Positions 49,800 to 59,072 of a DNA stretch of 64,000 nt are shown here, piece after piece. The DNA is from Roseovarius sp. (GTDB lineage: Bacteria > Pseudomonadota > Alphaproteobacteria > Rhodobacterales > Rhodobacteraceae). Each line of letters opens with the position of its first letter. The first letter of the stretch is position 1. The stretch covers positions 124,001-188,000 of the forward strand of contig NZ_JAUCYU010000004.1 in NCBI RefSeq assembly GCF_030373445.1. The letters run 5' to 3'. A program made the translations under genes and the position numbers. The notes beneath the pieces are model-generated. The model did no database searches, was not told the origin of the DNA, and saw only the letters and a list, made by a program, of their open reading frames with translations.

Positions 49800-51238
49800 T
49801 ACTCGGCGGCGATCCTGTGCGCGTCGGACGCGGCCAGCGGGAACACCTTGGCCGGGTTCAACAGCCATTTCGGGTCGAACACGTCCTTCACGGCCATCTG
49901 CATGGCAAGGTCCTTTTCGCCATACTGATGCGCCATCAGGTCGCGTTTCTCGATACCGACGCCATGCTCGCCGGTCAGGCAGCCGCCCACCTCGACGCAG
50001 AGCTTGAGGATCTTGGCGCCGAATGCCTCGCAGGTCTCCAGGTCGCCGGGCTTGTTGGCGTCGAACAGGATCAGCGGGTGCATGTTGCCGTCGCCCGCGT
50101 GGAAGACATTGGCGACGTCTAGGCCGAACTCCTTCGACATCTCGCCGATGCGTTTCAAGACGTAAGGCAGCTGGCTGACCGGGATCGTGCCGTCGAGGCA
50201 CATGTAGTCGTTGATATTCCCCATCGCGCCGAAGGCCGATTTGCGGCCCAGCCAGATCTTGGCGCTTTCCTCGGCCGAGCCGCTCTGGCGCAGTTCCACC
50301 GGGTCGTGGGTGCGGGCGATGCTCATGATGGTCTCGAGCTGTTCGTCGATCTCGGCCTCGCTGCCTTCGACCTCGACGATCAGCAGCGCCTCGCAATCGG
50401 GGTAGCCGGCCTTGGCGAAATCCTCGGTGGCGCGAATGCAGGGGCGGTCCATGAACTCGATCGCCACGGGCAGGACGCCGGCCTTGATGATGTCGGAAAC
50501 ACAGGCGCCCGCCACCTCGTTCGAATCGAAGCCGATCAGCACGGGCCGCGCGCCTTCCGGCTTGTGCAGGATGCGCAAGGTGGCCTCGGTCACGACGCCA
50601 AGCTGGCCCTCCGAGCCGCAGATCAGGCCGAGCAGGTCATAGCCCTCGGCATCGAGATGCGCGCCGCCAAGCTCGATCACCGTGCCGTCCATCAGCACCA
50701 TGGTCACGCCCAGCAGGTTGTTGGTCGTCACCCCGTATTTCAGGCAATGCGCCCCGCCCGAGTTCATCGCGATGTTGCCCGCGATGGCGCAGGCGAGCTG
50801 GCTTGAGGGGTCGGGGGCATAGAAATACCCGTCTTCCTCGACCGCGCCGGTAACCGACAGGTTGGTGCGGCCCGTCTGGACGCGGATGAAGCGATTGTCG
50901 TAGTCGGTTTCGATCACGTCGTTGAGGCGCGCCACGCCGAGGATCACGCTGTCTTCCGTCGGCAGCGCCCCGCCCGCCAGCGATGTGCCCGAGCCGCGCG
51001 GCACCACGGGCACGCCCATCTCGTGGCAGATGCGCAGCACGTCCGAGACCTCCTGCGTTGTCGAGGGCAGCACCGCGGCCAGCGGCGGGCACTTGTAGGC
51101 CGTCAGCGCGTCGCACTCGTAGGCACGGGTTTCGGCCGGATCGGAGATGACGGCGTCGGCGGGCAGAATGTCCAGCAGCCGCGTGACAAGTTCGGCCTTC
51201 TTGGACAGGATGTCCGGGTTGGGGGCGGGCATTTCCAT
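49799..51238 (-). CDS. glcD: Glycolate oxidase catalytic subunit GlcD
   Basis: The product is 479 residues of the FAD-linked oxidase family: VVPRGSGTSLAGGALPTEDS near 97-116, PSSQLACAIAGNIAMNSGGA for FAD binding, the FHAGDGNMHPLI active-site segment with histidines for substrate and metal, and C-terminal GCLTGEHGVGIEKR. It oxidises glycolate to glyoxylate, used on photorespiratory or phytoplankton-derived glycolate. The ATG at 51238 follows GAGGAGATCCCG. Its promoter overlaps an inverted repeat (51250-51276). Confidence 0.95.
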   Translation of the reverse strand: MEMPAPNPDILSKKAELVTRLLDILPADAVISDPAETRAYECDALTAYKCPPLAAVLPSTTQEVSDVLRICHEMGVPVVPRGSGTSLAGGALPTEDSVILGVARLNDVIETDYDNRFIRVQTGRTNLSVTGAVEEDGYFYAPDPSSQLACAIAGNIAMNSGGAHCLKYGVTTNNLLGVTMVLMDGTVIELGGAHLDAEGYDLLGLICGSEGQLGVVTEATLRILHKPEGARPVLIGFDSNEVAGACVSDIIKAGVLPVAIEFMDRPCIRATEDFAKAGYPDCEALLIVEVEGSEAEIDEQLETIMSIARTHDPVELRQSGSAEESAKIWLGRKSAFGAMGNINDYMCLDGTIPVSQLPYVLKRIGEMSKEFGLDVANVFHAGDGNMHPLILFDANKPGDLETCEAFGAKILKLCVEVGGCLTGEHGVGIEKRDLMAHQYGEKDLAMQMAVKDVFDPKWLLNPAKVFPLAASDAHRIAAE

Positions 51239-51249
51239 CGGGATCTCCT

Positions 51250-51289
51250 CAATTGGTAAAATAATATAACCAATTGCCGAATTCGGCAA
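51250..51289 (-). promoter_or_regulatory. glcD: glcD promoter overlapped by an inverted repeat
   Basis: Minus strand: TTGCCG (51289-51284), a 17-base spacer, TATTAT (51266-51261). The inverted repeat CAATTGGT-N11-ACCAATTG (51250-51276) spans the -10 box and start point, 12 bases before the glcD ATG. The half-sites resemble those of FadR-type GntR regulators such as PdhR (TTGGT/ACCAA), although the spacing is 8 bases longer. A repressor site is likely. Confidence 0.55.
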
Positions 51290-51373
51290 GGTCATGCGTT
51301 CGGCCAAAAGTTCGCGCCGATCACACACAAAGACGTGACCGCCTGACACACGATTCGGACCTAAGGTTGCCGC

Positions 51374-51733
51374 ATGAAGTTGCGGTGGATTCTCCTGATG
51401 GCCGGCCTTGCCGCCGGCCCGGCCCTTGCCGACGAACCGGTCGTCAGGGATGTGACGGTCGAGAAGGTCGGCATGCTGTGGAACGTGCATGTGACGCTCG
51501 AGCATGCCGATACCGGTTGGGATCACTTCGCCGATGGCTGGGAGGTGCTCGACAAGGAGGGCAACCGGCTGGCCTATCGCGAGCTGATGCATCCGCATGT
51601 CAAGGAGCAGCCCTTTACCCGGTCGATCAGCGGCGTCGTCATCCCCGACGGAACGCGGGAGATCTTCGTCAAGCCGCATTGCTCGGTCAATGGCTGGGCC
51701 GAGACGCTGACGCGGGTCGAACTCTCGCCCTGA
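51374..51733 (+). CDS. Small exported protein of unknown function
   Basis: The product is 119 residues with a signal peptide (1-19, cleavage after ALA). The mature 100 residues look like a small beta-sandwich: VTVEKVGMLWNVHVTLEHAD, GWDHFADGWEVLD, a conserved-looking LMHPHVKEQPFTRSISGV and a single late Cys in VKPHCSVNGW. I do not recall a named function. It converges with the VWA-type gene at 51738, with 4 bases between stop codons. The upstream 140 bases belong to the glcD promoter region. Confidence 0.75.
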   Translation: MKLRWILLMAGLAAGPALADEPVVRDVTVEKVGMLWNVHVTLEHADTGWDHFADGWEVLDKEGNRLAYRELMHPHVKEQPFTRSISGVVIPDGTREIFVKPHCSVNGWAETLTRVELSP

Positions 51734-51737
51734 GCGC

Positions 51738-53786
51738 TCAGCGCCGCCCTTCCCTGAGCCAGCCGCCGAGAATGAGCGCCGCAGCCAGCGCCAGCACCAG
51801 CCACGCGGGCAGGAGCGGCAACTGGGTGACGGCGCGCGTTTCATAGGCGCCGCGCGGGGTGATGCCGATCCAGCCGCGCCCGGCGGCGGGGCGGCCCTCG
51901 CGCACCTCGCGGATGCGGGGCAGCCCATCGGCCAGCGCCAGAGCGCCGCCGCCGGTGGTGTCGATCACTTCGGAGAGCGGCTCGGCGCTGGCGATGGTTT
52001 CCTCGAACTCCACGGGCGATGCGGGGCCGAGGCCGATGACGGCGGTATGATCGCCATTCTCGAGCCGGTAGAGGCCAATCTCGGGGCCGTCGAAGAGGGT
52101 CTCGAACCGGCCGGGCGACACCTCTTCCAGCTCCATCTCCATCACTTCGCCCGAAGGCGTGGTGATGGTGACCGGCCCGACGGTTTCCGACAGTGACCGG
52201 CGGATGATGCGCATCTGCTGGCCGGTGGCCTCGGCCCAGAGCGCCTCTTCCTCGAGCTCCGGTTCCTTCATCATCCAGTGGGCGAGGCGGCGGAGCAGTT
52301 CGAGCTGTGGCCCGCCCCCCTCGAAGCCGCGGTTCCAGAGCCAGGCGTGATCGGAGCCGAGCAGTGCCACGCGGCCCTCGCCCACCCGATCGAGCACCAG
52401 GAGCGGGCTGTCATCGGCGCCGGTCATGACCACGTCGCCGGTGGGCTCGGTCAGTTCGATCTGGCGCATCCAGCTTCCCCAACCCTCGTCGGTTTCGGGC
52501 TCCAGCCCGGCGGTGACCGGGTGGCGCTGGCCGAGGTCGGTGACCTGCGGGCGGAAGCGGCGTTCGATGACCCGGGCGGTGGGACGGGCCGGCACGACCG
52601 ACTCCAGCGGCGTGCGGTACAGGCTGTCGGCGCTGGCGAAATCGGGGCCGGCGGCGATCAGCACCGCGCCGCCGGTTTCGACGTAGTCGCGCACATTGTC
52701 GAGGTAGATTGACGGCAGGATGCCGCGCCGCTTGTAGCGGTCGAAGATGATCAGGTCGAAATCCTCGATCTTCTCGAGGAACAACTCGCGCGTCGGGAAG
52801 GCGATCAGCGACAGTTCCCGCACCGGCACGCCGTCCTGCTTTTCGGGGGGGCGGAGGATGGTGAAATGCACGAGGTCGACCGAGCTGTCGGATTTCAGCA
52901 GGTTGCGCCATGTGCGCCCGCCCGGGTGCGGCTCGCCCGAGACCAGCAGCACCGACAGGCGGTCACGCACGCCGTTGATCTGCACCAGCGCGGTGTTGTT
53001 GCGATCGGTCAGTTCGCCCTCGGCCTCGGGCGTGGAGAATTGCAGCACGTTGCGCCCGCCATGGGGCAGGGTCAGCGGCAGGTCGATCTCCTGCCCGATG
53101 GGAAGCTGGAAGCGCTGCGGCTCCTCGCCGTCGACGGAGACGTCGACCGGCACGGTGCCCACACCCTCGGGTGCGGCGCCATCATCGTCGATCCGCAGGG
53201 TCATCGTGATCTCTTCGCCGAGGATGCCGAAGGCGGGGGCGTTGTCGACGGTGAGCTTGCGGTCCCAGTCCTCTTCCCGACCGGTGTGCAGCAGGTGCAG
53301 AGGCGCCGGCAGGTTCGGGGCGCGGTCGAGGTCATGCAGGCGGCCGTCGGAGAGCAGGATGGCGCCGGCGACGCGGCCGCTGGGTTCCTCGGCCAGCGCC
53401 TCGGACAGGGCGGTCATCAGTTGCGTGCCGGAATTGTCGGCGCCATCGGGCACGGTGATGCGGCGGACCTCGGTGTTCTCGCGCGCCTCCAGACGGGCGG
53501 CGAGGGATTCGGCGGATTCTGCCGTGGTGGTGGCGCGGTCGGCGAGGCGCTGGCTGGCCGACTGGTCTTCGACCAGCAGGACGATATCGGTCAGCGGGTC
53601 ACGCTCTTCCTGCTGGTAGGCCGGGCCGGTGAGCGCGGCGATCACCACCAGCGCCGCCAGCCCGCGCAGGGGCCAGCCCGAGAGCCCGCGCAGCAGGGCC
53701 AGGGCAATTCCGAAAATGGCCATGCCGCCCAGGCAGGCGATCAGCCACCATGGCAGCAGCGGGTCGAAGACGATGGAGCCGGTCAT
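51738..53786 (-). CDS. Large membrane protein of the MoxR operon, glutaminase-amidotransferase-like fold
   Basis: The product is 682 residues. Two helices near the N-terminus (about 10-55) and one at the C-terminus (about 658-676) anchor a large periplasmic part. That part begins with a degenerate VWA-like region (IVLLVEDQSASQRLADRA, with SASQR in place of a MIDAS) and later has a class-I glutaminase-like segment (LIIFDRYKRRGILPS, YVETGGAVLIAAGP). It overlaps the DUF4159 gene by 4 bases and is the last gene of the MoxR operon. It is probably an assembly or sensing component. The function is unknown. Confidence 0.78.
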   Translation of the reverse strand: MTGSIVFDPLLPWWLIACLGGMAIFGIALALLRGLSGWPLRGLAALVVIAALTGPAYQQEERDPLTDIVLLVEDQSASQRLADRATTTAESAESLAARLEARENTEVRRITVPDGADNSGTQLMTALSEALAEEPSGRVAGAILLSDGRLHDLDRAPNLPAPLHLLHTGREEDWDRKLTVDNAPAFGILGEEITMTLRIDDDGAAPEGVGTVPVDVSVDGEEPQRFQLPIGQEIDLPLTLPHGGRNVLQFSTPEAEGELTDRNNTALVQINGVRDRLSVLLVSGEPHPGGRTWRNLLKSDSSVDLVHFTILRPPEKQDGVPVRELSLIAFPTRELFLEKIEDFDLIIFDRYKRRGILPSIYLDNVRDYVETGGAVLIAAGPDFASADSLYRTPLESVVPARPTARVIERRFRPQVTDLGQRHPVTAGLEPETDEGWGSWMRQIELTEPTGDVVMTGADDSPLLVLDRVGEGRVALLGSDHAWLWNRGFEGGGPQLELLRRLAHWMMKEPELEEEALWAEATGQQMRIIRRSLSETVGPVTITTPSGEVMEMELEEVSPGRFETLFDGPEIGLYRLENGDHTAVIGLGPASPVEFEETIASAEPLSEVIDTTGGGALALADGLPRIREVREGRPAAGRGWIGITPRGAYETRAVTQLPLLPAWLVLALAAALILGGWLREGRR

Positions 53787-56533
53787 TGGCCAAGCCTGTC
53801 GAGCAGGGCGGGCACGTGCACCTGATCGGATTTGTAGTTGCCGGTCAGCACGTGCATGACGAGGTTGACGCCGAAACGGTAGGCCAGTTCGCGCTGCCGC
53901 TCACCGGCATAGCCGCGGCCCACCGGGAACATCGGCGCGCCGGTTTCATCCATCGCCCAGGCCGCTGCCCAGTCGTTGCCGCCGATCACCACCGGCGTGA
54001 CGTTGTCGTTGAGGTTGCGGAAGGGCATCCCCTCGACCTTCTCGGCATCGGCCGGCGCGGCCTCGACCCAGACGCCGCGGCCCGAGAAGCGGCCGGGAAA
54101 ATCCTGCAACAGGTAGAAGGTGCGGGTGAGCACGTGATCCTCGGGGATGGGTTCGAGCGGAGGGATGTCGAGCGGGCGGGCGAGGCGTTGCAGCTTCTGC
54201 CCGTTGGGCGAGGAGGCGCCGAAGCCCGCGACATTGGCGTCGCGCGTGTCGAACAGGATCATGCCGCCGGTGCGCAGGTACTCGTTGAGCTTGACATAGG
54301 CCTCGGCAGTCGGGATCGGCTGATCGGGCGTGACCGGCCAGTAAAGGAGCGGGTAGAGCGCGAGGTCGTCCTCTTCGAGGTTGACACCGATGGGCTGCGA
54401 CGGCTCGACCGAGGTGCGGAAGTAGAGCGTTTCGCCGAGGCCGCGGAGGCCGGCATGGGCGGCCTCGTCAAGCTGGCTGTCGCCGGTCAGGACATGGGCC
54501 AGCACCACTTCGGAGGCGGCGAGAAGCGCCTTGTCCTGTTCCTGTGCCTCGCCCTGTTGGGGTAGGGCCATCAGGGCCGCAAGGATCAAGGCCGCGCGGG
54601 CGGGCATCAGCCGGCCGGAGAGGGCGAGAGAGGCGAGGATATCGGCCATGAGCAGCACCAGCGCGGCTGCCAGAAGCCAGCCGCCCAGCGGCGCCTCGGG
54701 CGGGCGGGCGAGGCCCCTGACGGGAACGTTCGCGGGCCAGGTGGCGGGGCTGAGCGTGGTATCTTCCTTGATGACGTTGAGCGCCAGCCGCCGGTCGGGC
54801 CCTTCGTAGAGGCCGGGGCGGAGGCCGGGGCCGATCGGGTTGGTGATGAGGGTCTCGCCATCGACGCCGGGCAGGGTGCCCGCATCGTCGAGCGTGCCGA
54901 ACCCGTCGAGCACCTCGATCGGCTGCCACGTGGTGCCCTGCATTTCCGACAGGTCCGGCAGGGCCACGGCGGAGGAGACGGCGAGCCGTTCGAGCATCTG
55001 AACGAAGAGGCCCGACAGCGGCAGGGTGGACCATTCGGCATTGGCGGTGACGTGGAACAGCACCACCTGCCCCGCGCCGATGCGCTTGCGGGTCACGAGC
55101 GGCGTGCCGTCGGTGAGTTGGGCGATGACGCGGGAAGCGAGCGTGGGGTCGGGCTGGGCCATGACCTGGGCCGAGACGGTGACGTCGTCGCTGATCTCGA
55201 GGCCGAAGAACGGGCTTTCCTCGGGGAAGGGGGCCAGCGACTTGGGCTCGCCCCAGCTCATCGCGCCGCCGACGGTGCGGCCCCCGGCGCGCAGGCGGAC
55301 CGGCATGAGCGGCGCTTCCTCGTCGCGGGAGACGTCGCTGGCGGCAAGGCGCGGGCCGGCGAAGCGCAGGAGCAGGCCGCCGCCTTCCGCCCATTCGAGA
55401 AGTTCGGATTGCTCGGCGCCGGAGAGGGTGGCGACATCGGCCAGCACGATCACGTCGGGGTTCGCCGGCAGGATGTCGATCAGCGCGCCGTCGAGGATAT
55501 CGGCGGAGGGGATCAATGCCTGTTCGAGGTAATGCAGCGGCGAGAGCAGTTCGAGGCCTTCACGGTCTTCCCGTCCGGCGATGAGCGCGATCTCGCGGCG
55601 GCGGAGGCTGTCATCGGTCAGGGTGACGGCGCCGGCGTGGCGCTGGCCGGCGATCTCGAACCGGGTGAGGCGGGCGCGCAGTTCGGCGGGGATGGAAAGC
55701 TCGCCCGTGGCGGTGGTGGCGTCGGCCTCGAAGGTGAGGGGCATGGTGGCCAGCATCCGGGGCGTGCCGGAAGGGTCGCGGCCATGGGCCTCTATCGTGA
55801 CCTCGCGCGGGGTGCCGCTGCGGGCGCGGGTGGCGGTGAGCTGAACGGCACCGTCGTTGATGGTGGCGGGGGCGAGGGCGATCACCGGTGCGGGGCTTTC
55901 GTAGATCGTGACGGGGCCGCGCGATTGCAGTTCGGACAAGAGACGTTCGCGGCCGTCGCGGGCGAGGCCGTCGGAGAACCAGCGCGTCTCGAAATCCTCG
56001 TCGCCCAGCATGGCGGCGGCTTCGGCCATGGTGCCCGGCGTGGCCTCCCACGCGGACGGGGCGAGGCCGGAGAGCCGGCTGCGCCAGGTCTCGGCGGCCT
56101 GGAAGTTGGGGGCCTGCGGTTCGGTCAGGCGGAGGATGGCGACGGGGCGGGATTCGCGGCCCGCCTCGGCCAGCATGGCGTCGAGCAGGTCTTCCTGCGC
56201 CGGCCAGTCGCGGGCGGCGGCCCAGGAGCCGTCGAGTACGATCAGCAGCGGGCCGGTGGCCGCTTGTTCGCCGTCATCCTGCGGGTTCAGCACGGGGCCG
56301 GCAAGGCCGACGATCAGCGCGGCGACGGCCAGCATACGAAGGAGAAGAAGCCACCACGGGGTGCGGTCGGTGACGGTATCGTCGTCGGACAGGCCCAGGA
56401 GCAGCGCCACGCCGGGGAAGCGGCGGCGGATCGGGGCGGGGGGCACGGCACGGAGCAGAATCCACAGGATCGGCAGGGCGGCGAGCGCCAAGAGGAGCCA
56501 CGGGGCGGTGAAGCCGATAGGGCCCAGCATCAT
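53783..56533 (-). CDS. DUF4159 protein with BatA-like N-terminus
   Basis: The product is 916 residues. The N-terminus (FTAPWLLLALAALPILWILL, then PPAPIRRRFPG) is the BatA/aerotolerance-type membrane domain with two helices. Central and C-terminal parts include a glutaminase-like fold, further helices near 610-650, and DUF4159 (from about 690, with LYPLLYWPVTPDQPIPTAEA and YLRTGGMILFDTRDAN). It overlaps both neighbours by 4 bases. The family co-occurs with MoxR and DUF58 genes. The biochemical role is not known. Confidence 0.85.
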   Translation of the reverse strand: MMLGPIGFTAPWLLLALAALPILWILLRAVPPAPIRRRFPGVALLLGLSDDDTVTDRTPWWLLLLRMLAVAALIVGLAGPVLNPQDDGEQAATGPLLIVLDGSWAAARDWPAQEDLLDAMLAEAGRESRPVAILRLTEPQAPNFQAAETWRSRLSGLAPSAWEATPGTMAEAAAMLGDEDFETRWFSDGLARDGRERLLSELQSRGPVTIYESPAPVIALAPATINDGAVQLTATRARSGTPREVTIEAHGRDPSGTPRMLATMPLTFEADATTATGELSIPAELRARLTRFEIAGQRHAGAVTLTDDSLRRREIALIAGREDREGLELLSPLHYLEQALIPSADILDGALIDILPANPDVIVLADVATLSGAEQSELLEWAEGGGLLLRFAGPRLAASDVSRDEEAPLMPVRLRAGGRTVGGAMSWGEPKSLAPFPEESPFFGLEISDDVTVSAQVMAQPDPTLASRVIAQLTDGTPLVTRKRIGAGQVVLFHVTANAEWSTLPLSGLFVQMLERLAVSSAVALPDLSEMQGTTWQPIEVLDGFGTLDDAGTLPGVDGETLITNPIGPGLRPGLYEGPDRRLALNVIKEDTTLSPATWPANVPVRGLARPPEAPLGGWLLAAALVLLMADILASLALSGRLMPARAALILAALMALPQQGEAQEQDKALLAASEVVLAHVLTGDSQLDEAAHAGLRGLGETLYFRTSVEPSQPIGVNLEEDDLALYPLLYWPVTPDQPIPTAEAYVKLNEYLRTGGMILFDTRDANVAGFGASSPNGQKLQRLARPLDIPPLEPIPEDHVLTRTFYLLQDFPGRFSGRGVWVEAAPADAEKVEGMPFRNLNDNVTPVVIGGNDWAAAWAMDETGAPMFPVGRGYAGERQRELAYRFGVNLVMHVLTGNYKSDQVHVPALLDRLGQ

Positions 56534-57408
56534 CGTGACGGCCCCCCGTCAAAGGCACGGAACAGCCAGAGGAGCGCGGATTGGGCGCTGTCGGAGGTGT
56601 GGTGGAGGCCGTATTGCCAGCCGGTCGTGGCGCAGAGCGATTGCAGCTCGGCCTTGCGCTGGGCCAGGCGTGCGAGGTAGCGGTCGCGCAGTTCGGAGGC
56701 CTTGAGGGTCTCATGGGCCAGCGTTCCGCCGACGCTTTCGAAGATGGTGCGGCCGCGGTAGGGGAATGCCTCCTCCGCGGGGTCGAGCACCTGTAGCAGG
56801 ACGCCCTGAACGCCGCGGTCGGCGGCGCCGGTGAGGGCGGTGCGGGCGGCGGCGATGTCGCCCATGAAATCGGAGATGAAAAGCGCGCGGCCATGGGGCA
56901 GCATGCCGGAACTTTGCGGGTGGCCGTAATCGTCGGCGCCGTCCTTGACCAGGGCCTCGGCCAGCCGCATCATCTGGGCCTCGCCGCGCCTTGGCGGCAG
57001 GTCGGCCCCGGCCAGCCCGACACGTTCTCCTGCCCGGTTCAGAAGGATCGCCACGGCCAGCGCCAGAAGGCGGGCGCGGTCTGATTTCTCGGCATATTTC
57101 GGGTCGGAGGCGAAGCGCATGGAGGCGGCGGCGTCGACCCAGATCACCACGCTCTGGGCGATCTGCCATTCGCGCTGGCGGACGAATTGCGCATCGGACC
57201 GGGCCGAGCGGCGCCAGTCGATGAAGCGGCGTTCGTCGCCGGCCTGCACGGGGCGGTATTGCCAGAAATCGTCGCCCAGCCCGGCGCGGCGGCGGCCGTG
57301 TTCGCCCAGGAGCACGGTGCCCGCCAGGTGCTCCGCCCGCGCCAGAAGCGGGGGGAGGCGGGCCGCCTCGTGTTCGGCCCGCGCGCGAAGGGGGGCGACG
57401 TTGCTCAA
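56530..57408 (-). CDS. DUF58 domain protein
   Basis: The product is 292 residues, with the DUF58 signature RRFIDWRRSARSDAQFVRQR around 58-77 and a VWA-like fold after it (VVIWVDAAASMRFASDPKYA, a MIDAS-like DAAAS). DUF58 proteins act with MoxR AAA+ ATPases in chaperone-like maturation of periplasmic or membrane proteins. It overlaps moxR by 4 bases and the DUF4159 gene by 4 bases. Cytoplasmic by sequence, with no membrane helix. Confidence 0.9.
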   Translation of the reverse strand: MSNVAPLRARAEHEAARLPPLLARAEHLAGTVLLGEHGRRRAGLGDDFWQYRPVQAGDERRFIDWRRSARSDAQFVRQREWQIAQSVVIWVDAAASMRFASDPKYAEKSDRARLLALAVAILLNRAGERVGLAGADLPPRRGEAQMMRLAEALVKDGADDYGHPQSSGMLPHGRALFISDFMGDIAAARTALTGAADRGVQGVLLQVLDPAEEAFPYRGRTIFESVGGTLAHETLKASELRDRYLARLAQRKAELQSLCATTGWQYGLHHTSDSAQSALLWLFRAFDGGPSR

Positions 57409-58412
57409 GCGGCGGCCTCGATCCGGGTGATGTCGGCCACGGTGTCGGCGATCAGCCCGTCGAGGCTTTCGCCGCTGGCGCGTGCGGCGAAGGTGAGGGC
57501 CATGCGGTGGGTGAGCACCGGCTGGGCCATCGCCGCCACGTCGTCGGCATCCGGCGCGAGGCGGCCTTGCAGCATGGCGCGGGCGCGGACGGTGAGCATC
57601 AGCGCCTGTGCCGCACGCGGGCCGGGGCCCCAGGCGACGGTGTTGCGCACGGTCTCGGACGCTGTTGCATCGTCGGGTCGGAAGGCGCGGACGAGGTCGA
57701 GAATCATTTCCATCACCCGTTCGCCCACGGGCATCCGCCGCAGCAGGGTCTGGGCCGCGATCAGTTCCTCGGGGGTGAAGACCTGGTGGGCCTTCGCCTC
57801 TTCCGCGCCGGTGGTGGCCAGCAGAATGTCACGCTCGGTGTCGCGGTCGGGATATTTCACGTCGATCTGCACGAGGAAGCGGTCGAGCTGGGCCTCGGGG
57901 AGGGGGTAGGTGCCCTCCTGTTCGATGGGGTTCTGGGTCGCCAGCACGTGGAAGGGCGGGGCGAGCGGACGGTCTTCCCCGGCGACGGTGACCTGCCGTT
58001 CCTGCATGGCCTGCAGCAGCGCCGACTGGGTCCGGGGGCTGGCGCGGTTGATCTCGTCGGCCATCAGGAGTTGGCAGAAGATCGGGCCGGCGATGAACTT
58101 GAAGCCGCGGGTGCCGTCGGTGCCGGTCTCCAGCACCTCGGAGCCGAGGATGTCGGAGGGCATCAGGTCGGGGGTGAACTGGATGCGATTGCTGTTCAGG
58201 CCCATGACGGTGGAGAGGGTTTCCACCAGTCGCGTCTTGCCGAGGCCCGGCAGGCCGATCAGCAGCCCGTGGCCGCCGCAGAGGAGCGCCGAAAGCGAAA
58301 GGTCGACGACCCGCGGCTGCCCGATGAACCGGTGGGTGATCGAGGCGCGGGCCTCGGCCAGCTTGGCCTCGAGCGCTTCGATTCCCTGGACCAGATCGGC
58401 GTCGTCTGACAT
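57405..58412 (-). CDS. MoxR-family AAA+ ATPase
   Basis: The product is 335 residues: Walker A GLPGLGKTR (53-61), Walker B MADEINRASP with sensor region LATQNPIEQEGTYPLPEAQL, and arginine-finger segment LDRFLVQIDVKYPDRD. MoxR ATPases insert metals or fold partner VWA proteins. The four genes from here leftward are chained by 4-base overlaps, so they form one operon and probably one complex. The ATG at 58412 was chosen because the 19 residues upstream lack family character. It is divergent from the DUF1285 gene across 57 bases. Confidence 0.92.
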   Translation of the reverse strand: MSDDADLVQGIEALEAKLAEARASITHRFIGQPRVVDLSLSALLCGGHGLLIGLPGLGKTRLVETLSTVMGLNSNRIQFTPDLMPSDILGSEVLETGTDGTRGFKFIAGPIFCQLLMADEINRASPRTQSALLQAMQERQVTVAGEDRPLAPPFHVLATQNPIEQEGTYPLPEAQLDRFLVQIDVKYPDRDTERDILLATTGAEEAKAHQVFTPEELIAAQTLLRRMPVGERVMEMILDLVRAFRPDDATASETVRNTVAWGPGPRAAQALMLTVRARAMLQGRLAPDADDVAAMAQPVLTHRMALTFAARASGESLDGLIADTVADITRIEAAA

Positions 58413-58469
58413 GGCAAAACTCCTGTGCAGGCTATATCCCTGTGAAAGAGTGTATCGCGCATAACGCAA

Positions 58470-59072
58470 ATGGCAAAAGCAATGAGCAAAGAAACGATCA
58501 ACTCCCCGTCAACGGAAAGCCTGGCCGAGGCGGCCAAGGCCGCGCAGGGCAAGGGCCTGCCGCCGGTGCACCTTTGGACCCCTGATTTATCAGGCGATAT
58601 GGACATTCGGATTGCCCGTGACGGCACGTGGTTTCACGAGGGGACGCCGATCAATCGCGAGGGGCTGGTGCGGCTGTTTTCGACCATCCTGAAGCGGGAG
58701 GGAGACGACTATTTTTTGGTCACTCCGGTCGAGAAATGGCGGATCGAGGTGGAGGATGCGCCCTTTGTCGCCGTGGATTTCGAGGCAGAGGGCGAGGGCG
58801 AGGGGCAAAGCCTGATCTTCGAGACCAACGTGGGCGACCGGGTGGTCGCCGGGGAGGGCAACCCGATTCGGGTGGAACGGGACGGGGAGACCGGGGAGCC
58901 GGCGCCCTATGTCATGGTGCGCGACGGGCTTGAGGCGCTCATTGACCGGAAGAGTTTCTACCGGCTGGTGGAGATCGGCGAGGAGGCCGGGGGCTGGTTC
59001 GGGCTATGGTCCGAAGGTGTTTTCTTCAGGGTCATTCCCGCCGACGAGATGAAGGTGGAGGACGGGGCATGA
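58470..59072 (+). CDS. DUF1285 domain protein
   Basis: The product is 200 residues. Recognised DUF1285 segments are PPVHLWTPDLSGDMDIRIAR near 31-50, DGTWFHEGTPINREGLVRLF, DDYFLVTPVEKWRIEVEDAP and GLWSEGVFFRVIP. DUF1285 proteins are widespread in Proteobacteria and have no known biochemical role. In related bacteria the gene commonly neighbours the MoxR operon, as here. Start ATGs at 58470 and 58482 are both possible. The SDR gene overlaps its stop by 4 bases. Confidence 0.9.
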   Translation: MAKAMSKETINSPSTESLAEAAKAAQGKGLPPVHLWTPDLSGDMDIRIARDGTWFHEGTPINREGLVRLFSTILKREGDDYFLVTPVEKWRIEVEDAPFVAVDFEAEGEGEGQSLIFETNVGDRVVAGEGNPIRVERDGETGEPAPYVMVRDGLEALIDRKSFYRLVEIGEEAGGWFGLWSEGVFFRVIPADEMKVEDGA

